Part shown: positions 28,425 to 38,600 of the stretch, one piece after another
How the letters are laid out: the number at the start of each line of letters is the position of its first letter
Numbering within the stretch: the first letter of the stretch is position 1
Source: Verrucomicrobiota bacterium
GTDB taxonomy: Bacteria > Verrucomicrobiota > Verrucomicrobiia > Limisphaerales > UBA1319
Reading direction: 5' to 3'
Length of the DNA: 64,000 nt
NCBI GenBank assembly: GCA_022711435.1
Contig: JAKLFB010000021.1
Location: 1 to 64,000 of the forward strand
Made by a program: the position numbers and the translations under genes
Notes under the pieces: generated by a model
What the model was told of the DNA's origin: nothing
The model's input: only the letters and a program-made list of their open reading frames with translations
Databases searched by the model: none

Positions 28425-31031
28425 ATGAGTGAACCCACGCAAGCGAGGCAGGCGGACGGCTCGACGGATCGGATGCCGCGGCGCCGATTTCTTCAGGTTT
28501 CGATGGCGGGCGTCGGGGCGCTGGGGGCATCCGGCGGACCGGAGCAGGCCAGCGCGGCGTCCGGGCGGGACCGGGGCGAACGCAACGTGTGGCGGGCCCC
28601 ATCGCGGTCGCGGTACCACGGCGTGTATGCGGACCAGAGGCTGAACCGGATCGCGTTTCCGCTGGGGGGGATTGGGGCTGGCATGATCTGCTTGGAAGGC
28701 GCCGGCGCGTTCTCGCACGTGTCGTTGCGCCAGCGTCCGGAGGTGTTCCACGAGCCGTGCCTGTTTGCGGCGGTGGCGATCCGGGGCCAGCCTGCCGCGG
28801 CCCGGGTGCTCGAGGGCCCCGTTCCCGGCTGGAAGCTGTATGGGGCACCGGGTGCCGGCAACGGCGCCGCCGGCACGTCTTTCGGGCTGCCCCGGTTCCG
28901 CCGGGCGACATTCCAGGCCCGGTTTCCCTTCGCCCGGGTTGTGCTTGAAGACGCCGTCGTGCCGCTCGAGGTCGAGATCACCGGCTGGAGCCCGTTCGAT
29001 GCGGGGGATGCCGACGGATCGAGCCTTCCGGTGGCGGGGATCGAGTATGCGCTGCGGAATCCCAAACGGACGGCGTGCGAGGGCGTGTTCTCGTTCCACT
29101 CGAAAAACTTCCTGGCGGCCAGCGGGAATCCGCAGGAGATCCGCCGCTGGCCGGGCGGCTTCATCTTGTGGGGCGGCGCGGCGGCCGAGCGTCCGGCCGA
29201 GGAAGCTGCGCTGGCAGCCTCGGTGGATGACAGCGCGGTCCGGGTGAACCACGCCTGGTTCCGGGGCGGGTGGTGGGATGCATTGACCATGGCATGGAAG
29301 GATGTCGCCGAGGCGGCGTGCTACGACCGGCCGCCGATTGCCGAAGGCGGCCCGGCGCCGGGCGCGACCTTGTTCGTGCCGTTCCGGCTCGAGCCGGGCG
29401 AGCGGAAGACCATCGTGCTCCGGCTGGGCTGGCATGTGGGCAAGACCCGCCTGCGGCTGGGCAAGGATCCCGCAGGCGCTCTGCCGGCGGCTCCGGCCGA
29501 GAGCTATCATCAGCCCTGGTATGCGGGGCGGTTTGCGGGAGTGGAAGAAGTGATGCGCCACTGGGAAGGCCATTACGCGGATCTGCGGCGAGCGGCCCGG
29601 AGGTTCCAGTCCTGCTTCCACGACTCGACGCTGCCGCCGGAGGTGATGGAGGCCGTCTCGGCCAATCTCACGATCCTCAAAAGCCCCACCGTGATGCGCC
29701 AGGCCGACGGACGCCTCTGGTGCTGGGAAGGATGTTCGGACAATGCCGGCTGCTGCCACGGCAGCTGCACGCACGTCTGGAATTATGCGCAGGCGATCCC
29801 GCACCTGTTCCCCGGCCTGGAACGCACCTTGCGCGAGACGGAGTTCGGCCCTTCGCAAGCGGACACGGGGCACCAGGCATTTCGCAGCGGGCTGCCGATC
29901 CGGCCGGTCGAGCATGATTTCCATGCAGCGGCCGACGGGCAGCTGGGGGGCATCATGAAGGCGTATCGGGAGTGGCGGGTGTCGGGGGATCTGGAGTGGC
30001 TGCGCGGGATCTGGCCTCGGATCCGGAAGAGCCTCGACTACTGCATCGAGACATGGGATCCGCGCCGCACGGGCGCACTCGAGGAGCCGCACCACAACAC
30101 CTACGACATCGAGTTCTGGGGGCCGAATGGCATGTGCACGAGCTTTTACGCGGGCGCTCTGGAGGCGGCGGCGCGCATGGGCCGGGCGTTGGGCGAGGAT
30201 GTCAGCAGCTATGTCGCCTTGAGGGAGCGGGGCGTTCGGCGGCTGGAGTCCGAGCTGTTCAACGGCGAATATTTCATTCAGAAGATCCAGTGGAAGGACC
30301 TGCGGGCCGGCGATCCGACGGAGGCCCGGACCTTTGGGGGGCAGTATTCGGCCGAGGCGCGGGAGCTGCTCTCGATGGAGGGGCCCAAGTACCAGTATGG
30401 CGAGGGGTGCTTGTCGGACGGGATCCTGGGGGACTGGCTGGCGATGGTCTGCGGGATCGAGCCGGTGGTGAGCCGGGAGAAGGTGCGGCAGCATCTGCTG
30501 GCTGTGCACCGGCACAACCTGAAGCGCGACTTGAGCGGCCATGCGAATCCGCAGCGGCCATCCTATGCCTGCGGGGCCGAAGGCGGCCTGCTCCTCTGCA
30601 CCTGGCCTCGAGGCGGGGCGCTGTCGCTGCCGTTCGTCTACTCGAACGAGGTCTGGACCGGGATCGAGTACCAGGTGGCGTCCCATCTGATGATGATGGG
30701 GCGGGTGGAGGAAGGGCTGGAGATCGTGCGGTTCTGTCGAGACCGCTATGACGGCCGGGTGCGGAATCCGTTCAACGAGTACGAATGCGGCCACTGGTAT
30801 GCCCGCGCGATGTCGTCGTATGCGCTGCTCCAGGGGCTGAGCGGGGCGCGCTACGATGCTGTGGAGCAGGTCCTGCATCTCGAGCCGAACCTGCCGGGCG
30901 ATTTCCGCTGTTTTCTCTCGACTGCAACCGGTTATGGCACGGTCGGGGTCCGGCATGGCCAGCCGTTCCTCGATGTGGTCAAGGGCCAGGTCCCCGTCCG
31001 CGAGATCCGGTATCGCCCGTGCCCGAGCTGA
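28425..31031 (+). CDS. Tat-exported GH116-like beta-glucosidase/glucosylceramidase-type protein
   Basis: 868 residues from the ATG at 28425, chosen because it puts a twin-arginine signal near the start (MPRRRFLQVSMAGVGALGAS). The N-terminal beta-sandwich domain has RIAFPLGGIGAGMICLEGAG, typical of GH116/GBA2-type enzymes. The catalytic alpha/alpha-barrel shows CCHGSCTHVWNYAQAIPHLF, the conserved HHNTYDIEFWGPN around residues 559-571, and YACGAEGGLLLCTWPRGG. The family hydrolyses beta-glucosides or beta-xylosides with Glu/Asp catalysis; the precise residues should be assigned by alignment. It is divergent from the nitroreductase gene with 151 bases between. Confidence 0.85.
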   Translation: MSEPTQARQADGSTDRMPRRRFLQVSMAGVGALGASGGPEQASAASGRDRGERNVWRAPSRSRYHGVYADQRLNRIAFPLGGIGAGMICLEGAGAFSHVSLRQRPEVFHEPCLFAAVAIRGQPAAARVLEGPVPGWKLYGAPGAGNGAAGTSFGLPRFRRATFQARFPFARVVLEDAVVPLEVEITGWSPFDAGDADGSSLPVAGIEYALRNPKRTACEGVFSFHSKNFLAASGNPQEIRRWPGGFILWGGAAAERPAEEAALAASVDDSAVRVNHAWFRGGWWDALTMAWKDVAEAACYDRPPIAEGGPAPGATLFVPFRLEPGERKTIVLRLGWHVGKTRLRLGKDPAGALPAAPAESYHQPWYAGRFAGVEEVMRHWEGHYADLRRAARRFQSCFHDSTLPPEVMEAVSANLTILKSPTVMRQADGRLWCWEGCSDNAGCCHGSCTHVWNYAQAIPHLFPGLERTLRETEFGPSQADTGHQAFRSGLPIRPVEHDFHAAADGQLGGIMKAYREWRVSGDLEWLRGIWPRIRKSLDYCIETWDPRRTGALEEPHHNTYDIEFWGPNGMCTSFYAGALEAAARMGRALGEDVSSYVALRERGVRRLESELFNGEYFIQKIQWKDLRAGDPTEARTFGGQYSAEARELLSMEGPKYQYGEGCLSDGILGDWLAMVCGIEPVVSREKVRQHLLAVHRHNLKRDLSGHANPQRPSYACGAEGGLLLCTWPRGGALSLPFVYSNEVWTGIEYQVASHLMMMGRVEEGLEIVRFCRDRYDGRVRNPFNEYECGHWYARAMSSYALLQGLSGARYDAVEQVLHLEPNLPGDFRCFLSTATGYGTVGVRHGQPFLDVVKGQVPVREIRYRPCPS

Positions 31032-31084
31032 TCGGGCCTTCGGCTCAGCCGGCGGCCGAGGAAAGTCGGAAATATGAAGCGGCT

Positions 31085-31798
31085 CTATTTAGGACGATGC
31101 GCGAGCTTCTCAAGCTTCTCGAGCTTCGGCCGGATGACGGCCGCGCAATACGGCGCGTCGGGATGCTGGCGGAAGTAATCCTGGTGATAGGCCTCGGCGG
31201 GATAAAAGGCGGCCAGAGGCTCGATCGCGGTGACGATCGGCCGCGGGAAGCGCGACGCGGCTGCCAACAGGGATGCCTGGGCCGCCTTTCGCTGCGCCTC
31301 ATCATGGTAAAGAATGATGGATCGGTACTGGGTTCCAATGTCGCCGCCCTGCCGGTTCCGGGTCGTGGGATCGTGGATGTCCCAGAAGAAATCCACCAGC
31401 CGCTCGAAACGGATCCGCGCGGGATCGAACTCGATCTGGACAACTTCCGCGTGCCCGGTCTTGCCGGAGCAGACCTCCGGGTAGGTGGGATTGGATGTCG
31501 CGCCGCCAGCATAACCGGCGGTGACGGAAATCACCCCCGGCAAGGTCTCGAATGCGGCTTCGACGCACCAGAAGCAGCCGCCTCCAAAAGTGGCGCGCTG
31601 CGTCGTTGGGGGAGCGGGAACGGGATTGGCAGGAAGATGTGAGTTCATGAAATGAGCCCCGAGCGCCAACACCAATCCCCAGACCATCGGCCGCCACGCG
31701 GGGATCCAAAATAGCCGCAAGCGGCTGGCGGCCGAGGCCGCGCCGCCAGTTCGGCCGTTGCCTGGCGGCCGGAAACAGGATGACAGAGCCGCGCTCAT
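31085..31798 (-). CDS. msrA: Peptide-methionine (S)-S-oxide reductase with N-terminal anchor
   Basis: 237 residues from the ATG at 31798. The MsrA active site GGGCFWCVEAAFETLPGV carries the catalytic Cys, and GYAGGATSNPTYPEVCSGKTGHAEVV and IHDPTTRNRQGGDIGTQYRS are family hallmarks. MsrA reduces methionine-S-sulfoxide in proteins. Before the catalytic part there is a hydrophobic segment (AWRPMVWGLVLALGAHF), which suggests export or membrane anchoring. ATGs at 31687 and 31648 are alternative starts; the last would remove the segment. An AT-rich promoter-like stretch lies just before 31798. Confidence 0.9.
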   Translation of the reverse strand: MSAALSSCFRPPGNGRTGGAASAASRLRLFWIPAWRPMVWGLVLALGAHFMNSHLPANPVPAPPTTQRATFGGGCFWCVEAAFETLPGVISVTAGYAGGATSNPTYPEVCSGKTGHAEVVQIEFDPARIRFERLVDFFWDIHDPTTRNRQGGDIGTQYRSIILYHDEAQRKAAQASLLAAASRFPRPIVTAIEPLAAFYPAEAYHQDYFRQHPDAPYCAAVIRPKLEKLEKLAHRPK

Positions 31799-31965
31799 GC
31801 GCCGGTAATAAAACCCGAAATTGGAATTTTGCAACTGCGCGGCGCTCTGGGGTGCTGGACATATTTCCTGCATCGAGTTCGCATCGCTTGATTTGCGCCT
31901 TTGATCGGGTAGATTCTCGGTCGAGACGCTGCCCAGGACCGCCTTGGACGGACTCACGCGGTTTC

Positions 31966-34900
31966 ATGACCGCGGACAGGGGTTTTGTGAACAAGTGGAA
32001 ATACGCGATAGGGATCGGCTGCGGGATCGTTCTTGCTGCGGGCTTACTCGAGACGGTTCGACGGCCAGGGGGTGGATTGGCGGCGCAAGGGATCGTTGAG
32101 ATCGAGCCTGAATCGGCGCTCGGGGGCGGCCTGTCGCGGGCTGCGGGGACGATCGGGGATCGGGGGCCCGCGCGCGGGGCGCCCGCCGCTGCGCGGCTGG
32201 ATGCGCCCGCCATGGCCGATGTCCGGGGCGAGGCTGCCTGCCAGGGATTCGTCCAATGGGCGGCCCGGCCGGCGCCGGCGCTCCCTGCGCAGAGGGCCGG
32301 ATGGGAGGCGGATGGATTCCGGTTGGCCCAGCAGCGTCGGGATCATCTGGAAGACCTGATCCAGGCGGATCCCAAGCGGGCCCTCGAGCTGGCGCTGCCG
32401 TATCGGGTGCGATCGAGGCTGCCGGCAGCAGTTCTGGAATGGGTCGAGGAATCCGTGAGCGGCGTGGGGGACCTCGATGTGTTGGCGGCCATTCCCGCCG
32501 CGGATGGCACAGGATCTTTCCGGCCTCTCTTCCGAACCGCCACGGTCCATGGGCGAACCTATCAGGCTTGCGTCTATGGGCGGAGGCTGGGCGAGCCAAC
32601 CCGGCATGAAGTCGCGCTGCGAGGCATTGCGATCGGACGATGGATGGCGGTGGCCGAGGATGCGGTCCGCGTTCTGGAGGAGGAGGAAGCGAGCGCGCGT
32701 TTGGGGGCGGAGGCATCGCCCGCATGCGCGGTCTGCGGGCGGGGACTCGCCGAGCCGGGCGCATTCGTCGGATTCGAGGTGGCGGGATCGGTTGGCTGGG
32801 TGTGCGGGCCCGAGCATCTCGAGGAGGTGAGCCAGCGATGGGGGGATGTCGAGGGCGAAGACCAGGCCCTTGAGAGCGTTCCGACGATTGCCGCCGCATC
32901 GGTTTCCTCGACGGGACAGAAGCGGCTGATCCTGATCCGGGTGGATTTCTCGGACCTGGTGGGGATGCCGTTCAGCGATGCGGCGGGCAGGACATTGATC
33001 GAGGGCCTGGACGCATTCTACCGGGAGAATTCCTACGGGAAATCGAGCTTCGCCCCGGAAGGGGCCGGATCGGACATCACGCCGACTTTTCGGATGCCTC
33101 AGACGGCGGCGTATTACGGGGGCGGAGACGAGTATGCGGAGCTGCGGAGCGATGCGCGGGCGGCGGCGCGCGCTGCGGGGTATGTGTTGTCGAACTACGA
33201 TTTGGACATGATCTGTTTCGGGAGCGTGGCGGGCTGGGGGTGGGCGGGGCTGGCGTATGTGGGCGCGCCCGGGGCCTGGCTGCGGAACAGCTTCGGCGTG
33301 GGAGTGGCCGCCCACGAGCTGGGCCACAATTTCGGGCTCTCGCACGCCAATTTCTGGGACACGTCCGGCGAAAGCGTGATCGGCCCCGGTGTCAGCGAGG
33401 AGTATGGCGACAAGTTCGACACGATGGGATCGGCGTCGGCCGGCGTGAAGCATTTCAATGCGAGATACAAGAGCTATCTCAACTGGCTCGAGCCGTCGGC
33501 GATTCAGACGGTGACCACGAGCGGCGTGTACGAGATCGCCCCGCACGACTTGACGGAGGCGGCCGGGATCCGGGGCCTCCGGGTCGCCAAGAACGCCAGC
33601 ACGAATTACTGGATCGAGTTCCGTCAGAAATACACGAGCAACCGGTGGCTGATGAGCGGGGCCGGCCTGCGCTGGGGCCGCTCGGGCAACCAGAGCACCC
33701 TCCTTCTCGACACGACGCCTGGATCGGCGGACGGCAAGGACGATTCGGCGATCGTCATCGGCCGGACGTTCGACGACCCCGCGGCCGGGGTGCACATCAC
33801 GCCCTTGGGCTTTACGGGGAGCTCGCCGGAGACCCTCCGCGTCATGGTGATGCGCGGGCAGTTTCCCGCCAATCACCCCCCTGCCCTCCAGCTCGCCGCG
33901 GCCCGGACCAACACCCTGACGGGCCAGCCGCTCTCGTTCAGCGCGGCCGCCTCGGACGAGGACGGCCATGAACTGGCGTATGCGTGGGATTTCGGGGACC
34001 GCCAGTTCGGGCCCAACGAGCCCGCGGTCACCCATGCCTGGAGCAGCAGCGGGTATTACCTGGTGCGCTGCACGGTCAGCGACATGCGCGGGGGCGCAGC
34101 CACGGACTCGGCGGTGGTGCGGGTCGGTGCGCCATCGGGCTGGGTCCTTTCCGGCCAGGTCACAGCCGATGGCAAACCGCTGCCCGGCGTTGAGGTTTCC
34201 GCATCCTCGAGCCTTCGGTCATGGACCGATCACGATGGGAGCTTCTGGCTGCCGGGAGTGTCCTCCGGCAACTACTCCCTCGCGGCCCGGCTGCCGGGCT
34301 ATCACCTGTTCAATGTTGGTTTCACCAATCCCCTGCAGGTCACCGCGCATCGGTCGAGCCTGGACTTCGTGGCGGTGGCCGGCACAGGCCAGTACTCGAT
34401 CGCCCTGGTTCGGACCGGTTCCGTGTGGCGCTATCTGGACACGGGCCAATACCCGGGAGCGGATTGGACCCTCCCGACGTTCGCCGACGGGGGCTGGAAG
34501 ACAGGCCTGGCGCCCCTGGGATACTCGAACAGCGGCATCGCCACGACCGTCAGCTACGGAGGCGATTCCGACAACAAACACATCACGACCTATTTCCGCC
34601 GGCCATTCACGGTCAACAACCTGGACCGGCTGGCGTCGATCCGGATCGGGCTGATGCGAGACGATGGAGCGGTGGTGTATCTGAATGGCAGAGAGGCCAT
34701 CCGCAGCAACATGCCCGGCGGAGGCATCAGCGCCGCCACGCGCGCGGCGCAGACGGTGGGCGGAACGGAGGAGACCGCCTTTTTCGAGAGCGACCTGGAT
34801 CCCTCCTGGCTGCAGGAAGGGGCCAACCAGCTGGCTGTCGAGGTGCACCAAGTGGTCCCGGACAGCACGGATCTGGGATTCGATTTGCGGCTGACGGCCA

Positions 34901-35136
34901 TGGAGCTGCCGGCCATTCCCGCCCCGCGAATCGATTGGCGGATCGAGGATGGGGAATTGGTGCTCTCCTGGCCGGCCCTTGCGATCGGCTGGCAGCTTTA
35001 TTCGAGTCCGGACTTCGGGCGCGACGAATCCGCGTGGTCGGTCCAGCCGATGCCCCTGGCGATCACCAACGGGATCCGCTTCTTCCGGCAGCCGATCGGC
35101 AGCGGCCGGGAGTTCATTCAGCTCCGCCGGCCTTGA
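31966..35136 (+). CDS. Secreted zinc metalloprotease (M11-like) with PKD and regulatory-like domains
   Basis: 1056 residues from the ATG at 31966 (a GTG at 31987 is possible). A hydrophobic signal (YAIGIGCGIVLAAGLL) leads into a long pro-region that contains two CxxC-like pieces (CAVCGRG and WVCGPEH, residues about 255 and 283). The metalloprotease motif HELGHNFGLSH is at residues 450-460, the HExxHxxGxxH zinc site of gametolysin/metzincin-type enzymes, with a Met-turn candidate FDTMGSAS at about 485. A PKD domain follows at about 645-725, a carboxypeptidase regulatory-like domain at about 727-805, a galactose-binding-like region to about 985, and a C-terminal module resembling those of other secreted proteins here. 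Confidence 0.88.
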   Translation: MTADRGFVNKWKYAIGIGCGIVLAAGLLETVRRPGGGLAAQGIVEIEPESALGGGLSRAAGTIGDRGPARGAPAAARLDAPAMADVRGEAACQGFVQWAARPAPALPAQRAGWEADGFRLAQQRRDHLEDLIQADPKRALELALPYRVRSRLPAAVLEWVEESVSGVGDLDVLAAIPAADGTGSFRPLFRTATVHGRTYQACVYGRRLGEPTRHEVALRGIAIGRWMAVAEDAVRVLEEEEASARLGAEASPACAVCGRGLAEPGAFVGFEVAGSVGWVCGPEHLEEVSQRWGDVEGEDQALESVPTIAAASVSSTGQKRLILIRVDFSDLVGMPFSDAAGRTLIEGLDAFYRENSYGKSSFAPEGAGSDITPTFRMPQTAAYYGGGDEYAELRSDARAAARAAGYVLSNYDLDMICFGSVAGWGWAGLAYVGAPGAWLRNSFGVGVAAHELGHNFGLSHANFWDTSGESVIGPGVSEEYGDKFDTMGSASAGVKHFNARYKSYLNWLEPSAIQTVTTSGVYEIAPHDLTEAAGIRGLRVAKNASTNYWIEFRQKYTSNRWLMSGAGLRWGRSGNQSTLLLDTTPGSADGKDDSAIVIGRTFDDPAAGVHITPLGFTGSSPETLRVMVMRGQFPANHPPALQLAAARTNTLTGQPLSFSAAASDEDGHELAYAWDFGDRQFGPNEPAVTHAWSSSGYYLVRCTVSDMRGGAATDSAVVRVGAPSGWVLSGQVTADGKPLPGVEVSASSSLRSWTDHDGSFWLPGVSSGNYSLAARLPGYHLFNVGFTNPLQVTAHRSSLDFVAVAGTGQYSIALVRTGSVWRYLDTGQYPGADWTLPTFADGGWKTGLAPLGYSNSGIATTVSYGGDSDNKHITTYFRRPFTVNNLDRLASIRIGLMRDDGAVVYLNGREAIRSNMPGGGISAATRAAQTVGGTEETAFFESDLDPSWLQEGANQLAVEVHQVVPDSTDLGFDLRLTAMELPAIPAPRIDWRIEDGELVLSWPALAIGWQLYSSPDFGRDESAWSVQPMPLAITNGIRFFRQPIGSGREFIQLRRP

Positions 35137-35603
35137 AGGCGATCCCGCACCCGAGTCTTTTGGCCGGGTCTATCGCGCAGCGTTCGCCCACCGATCACAG
35201 TGTGGGACGATGGGGTCGCATCTAAATAGTTAATTCTGGTGAAAAGCAAGTAGTTTTCCAGCAGGGGTATTGGGGGATCGGCGGGTGGCGGCGGGCGTTC
35301 GTTCTGTCAACCTCCGGGGCGGATCCTGTCAGCCAGCCAAATCCGCCGATCCAAAACCGCAACCGCAAGACCCCCGGGACGCCCTGGACGCCCCATCGGC
35401 CGGTCGGATTTGCGCTTGTTGCGCCTCGAAGCCCTGCCCCCCACTCGAAAACCGAAATAATAGCCAGAACGGTTTTTCAGCAGAATCAATATTTGACCGA
35501 ACCCTATCCGGCTGTGAACGGCTGTGCGGTTGCGCCGCACAGCCGTTCATGATGAAGCCTGAGACGATGCGTTGGTTGGCCGACACATCGTGCGCGGCAG
35601 GTT
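35137..35603. other. Gene-free stretch between convergent genes
   Basis: No convincing frame. It holds a weak hairpin (AAAACCG at 35448-35454 with CGGTTTT at 35470-35476, then T's) and a strong perfect one at 35515-35549. Confidence 0.6.
35515..35549. terminator. Perfect 15-bp hairpin between convergent genes
   Basis: TGAACGGCTGTGCGG (35515-35529) pairs exactly with CCGCACAGCCGTTCA (35535-35549) around a TTGCG loop. There is no T-tract on either strand. It lies 54 bases downstream of the leftward propeller gene. It could end transcripts in both directions, or be a copy of a REP-like repeat. Confidence 0.5.
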
Positions 35604-38600
35604 CTACTCGTTACCTTGAACGCGATAGAACATGGACTGCGGGCCGACAGTGTCCGTAGCCTCGCTGGCCGAGACCGGAGCGCCCACATCTTCCCAGGCG
35701 CCCTGCGTCGCATCGGGGCGGCGCTGCAACTGGAACGGTCCCAGGCCTCCCTGCCACTTGATGGTGACGGTCGAATTCGCAATGCCGATGTCGGTGATTT
35801 CAAGGTCGGCGGCCGGCGCCTGGGACACCACAGCGATGCCGAACGACCTTTCGCCCGTGCCAACGACCTTCAGATTCAATGAGGTGGCACCATCCACCTT
35901 AACCGTGCCCAGGCGTCCGCCCGTGCCAACCCAGAACAGAGTTCCGTCGGGACGCAAGGTGATGCCGAGCGGCGAGAGGCCGGCGTCCTGCAAGAGAACC
36001 GTCGGATTGGCGCCCGTCAGGCTCATCCGTTTGATCTCGTGCGTGCCGGCATCGGTGTAGTAGATGTGCCCATTGGGGGCATCCACGGCCATGGCGTTGA
36101 AGTAGAAGTCGGCGGCAGCCAGGTCGCGAGCCAATTCCATGTGATTTGCGCCCGTCAGGTCGCAGCGATAGAGGACGCCGTTGAGCATCGGATCGGCGTA
36201 ATAGATGTAACCGTTCGCCCGATCCAGATCCAGGGCCGTATAGTGGCCCGCCAAACCGCCCAGGAACGCATAATCGGTCCCCTCCACATTGCCCCGCACG
36301 ACTCCCTGCGTCCATGTGGTCCAATAGAGCTGGCCATTGGCCGCATCGAGTGCCAGCATTTGAGCGTTGGAGAAGCCCAGCCAATCTCCGTTGTAGAGCT
36401 CTTTCTGGCCGCTGCCATCCATTCCCGCTCGAACAATGCGGCTGGCGCTGTGCCCGCTCATGCCGTCTTCGGCCCAGTACACAATGCCGTTCGTGTCGTC
36501 GACGGCGATGCCGATGGGACGATTCAGCCCTGCAGCGATGGGAGTCTTGCCGCTGCCATCGAACGCGGCAGCCCATACGGTTCCGGCATCCGCAACCCAC
36601 CCGCCATCCTCGGTCCAGAACATCTGCGGCTTGACCAGCTTTTCCTGGATGGTGTAAGCGACGATTCCGTTGTTGGCCGCCAGGGCGAACACTTTTCCGC
36701 CACCGAAAGCAACAGCGCCCACGCCATTGCCGTTCGAGTAGTCGCTGGGGAAGAGGCGGGACGTTTGAGGATGGTCCTGCTGCACCATGCCCGCGGCCGT
36801 GGGCTTGAACAGCCGAAGCTCGTGTTGGCTGCCCACGGCGGTGCTTGTCGTCACCGTCTTCAGAATCGCCAGCAGGTCGCTCTTCGCGTTATAGTCAATG
36901 ATGCCGCCCATCGCCTTGAGTTCGCTGTTGGTGCGCACCAGGGTTGCTGTGGCTGCGGCCAGGTCGAGGGTGAACTCCTGCAACGCAAACTGCTGGGCGG
37001 CGGACGTCGAGTCATTCTTGGTGAAGAACGTGTTGTCCGCACCCCACGCGATGCCGTTGAGGGAGGTCGAGGTGGTGCTGGCGATTTCAGGAGCCTGAAC
37101 CTTGGTATGGTTGAATAGGACTCCGTCCGTGGTGGTGAAGACGGCGAGAACCTTGCCCTGCCGCGTGCCGCAAATGATTTGCGTGTTCGCGCCGGCGCCG
37201 CGGACGTCGATGTTATCGCCATAGCGGCGATTGGCCGCGGTTGCGTCGCCCTCGCTCGGATCGCCTTCATAAACGAGGACCGGGTCGGCGGTTTCGTCGG
37301 CCCAGCGATAAATCCGGAACGGCCCATTGTTGTTCATGGGCACGGCGGGCTGGCTCATGCTATCGACGGCCAAGTTGCAGGCGTAGATTGCCCCGTCATC
37401 CGCGCCGCCGATCATATTGAGCGGGAAGTTCATGTCGTACTTGATGCCATTGGTTTTCAAGGTTCCGATGAAACTCCCGTTGGCGGAATCGATCACATAG
37501 ACCTGTCCGCTGCCATTGGTGGGATACCGGCTGACGGTGAGGACATGGCCAGAGACCGGGTTATAAGCCAGCCCGCGCTGCATGTGGTTGGTGGTCATCC
37601 AATCGTAGGCCAGGGGCGGGATGTTCCAGTCAGGTTCCAGCACGTGCGCCTTGAGCCTCACCGGGCCGGCTAATTCGCAGATCAAGCCGGTTCCACCAAC
37701 GATCATGTTGCCCTCGGCGGTCACATCAAATCCCCAGAACTGGCCGCTGTAACCGGTGAGCTCGGTCAGCTGTTCCTTCGTGTACGTCGTCAGCAGTGCG
37801 CCCAGCGTCGTCGCGCTGGTCATCTCGTAGACTTGGATGCCGTTGTCGGTGGTCTGGACGTAGAGGTATCCGCCGCGTTCCACCACGGTCCAGAGGCCAA
37901 AGCTCCCCGTCCCGGTCAACGCTCCGGCGTTGCCCAGTTCGGTTTCCGCTCCGGTGGCCAGGTTGATCGCGAAGAACTTCGGGTTATCATTCTGGCCCCC
38001 ATCACCGTAGTAAGCGTAGCCGCTGTAGACATCGCCCACACGGACATTGCGAATCCGGCCGGTGGCGCTGGTCGTGACGTATCCCTGCTCGTTCCAGAGG
38101 GTGTCAGGCGTCACAGCAAACGGCTCCGCATCCACCGTCGCCAGCGCCAGCCGCTTGCGGTTGCCCGAGGGATTGTAGATGCAGTAAATGATCGTGTTCT
38201 CATCCACCCAGTCAAACGTCTCGGTGGACTGACCTTCCGGCACCGGAGCTTCAATCCGGTTCTGGCCGTCAAAGTCATAACGCGAAAACACCGAAGTCGC
38301 CGCGCTGCTGCCGCCCAGTATGTAACGAGCCCGATGGGCGCCGCGGAAAGGCGCTATGATGCGGTGCTCGACCGACGCCATCATGAATTCCGGCGTGCTG
38401 GAACCCTGGGGATAACGTCCGATGGCAGGGGCGTTGAGCTGGTTGGCGTAGATGTCCCCGTCGAAGAAGCGGGGGTTGAACATGCTATTGGCGCTAATTC
38501 CAACGTCGCTGTGGAGGTGAATGGTCGTTCTTAGCCTGAGGTTCTGGGATGGAATGGGCCCCGCCTGGCATAGAGGGGCTAACAACAGCACGGCAACAAT

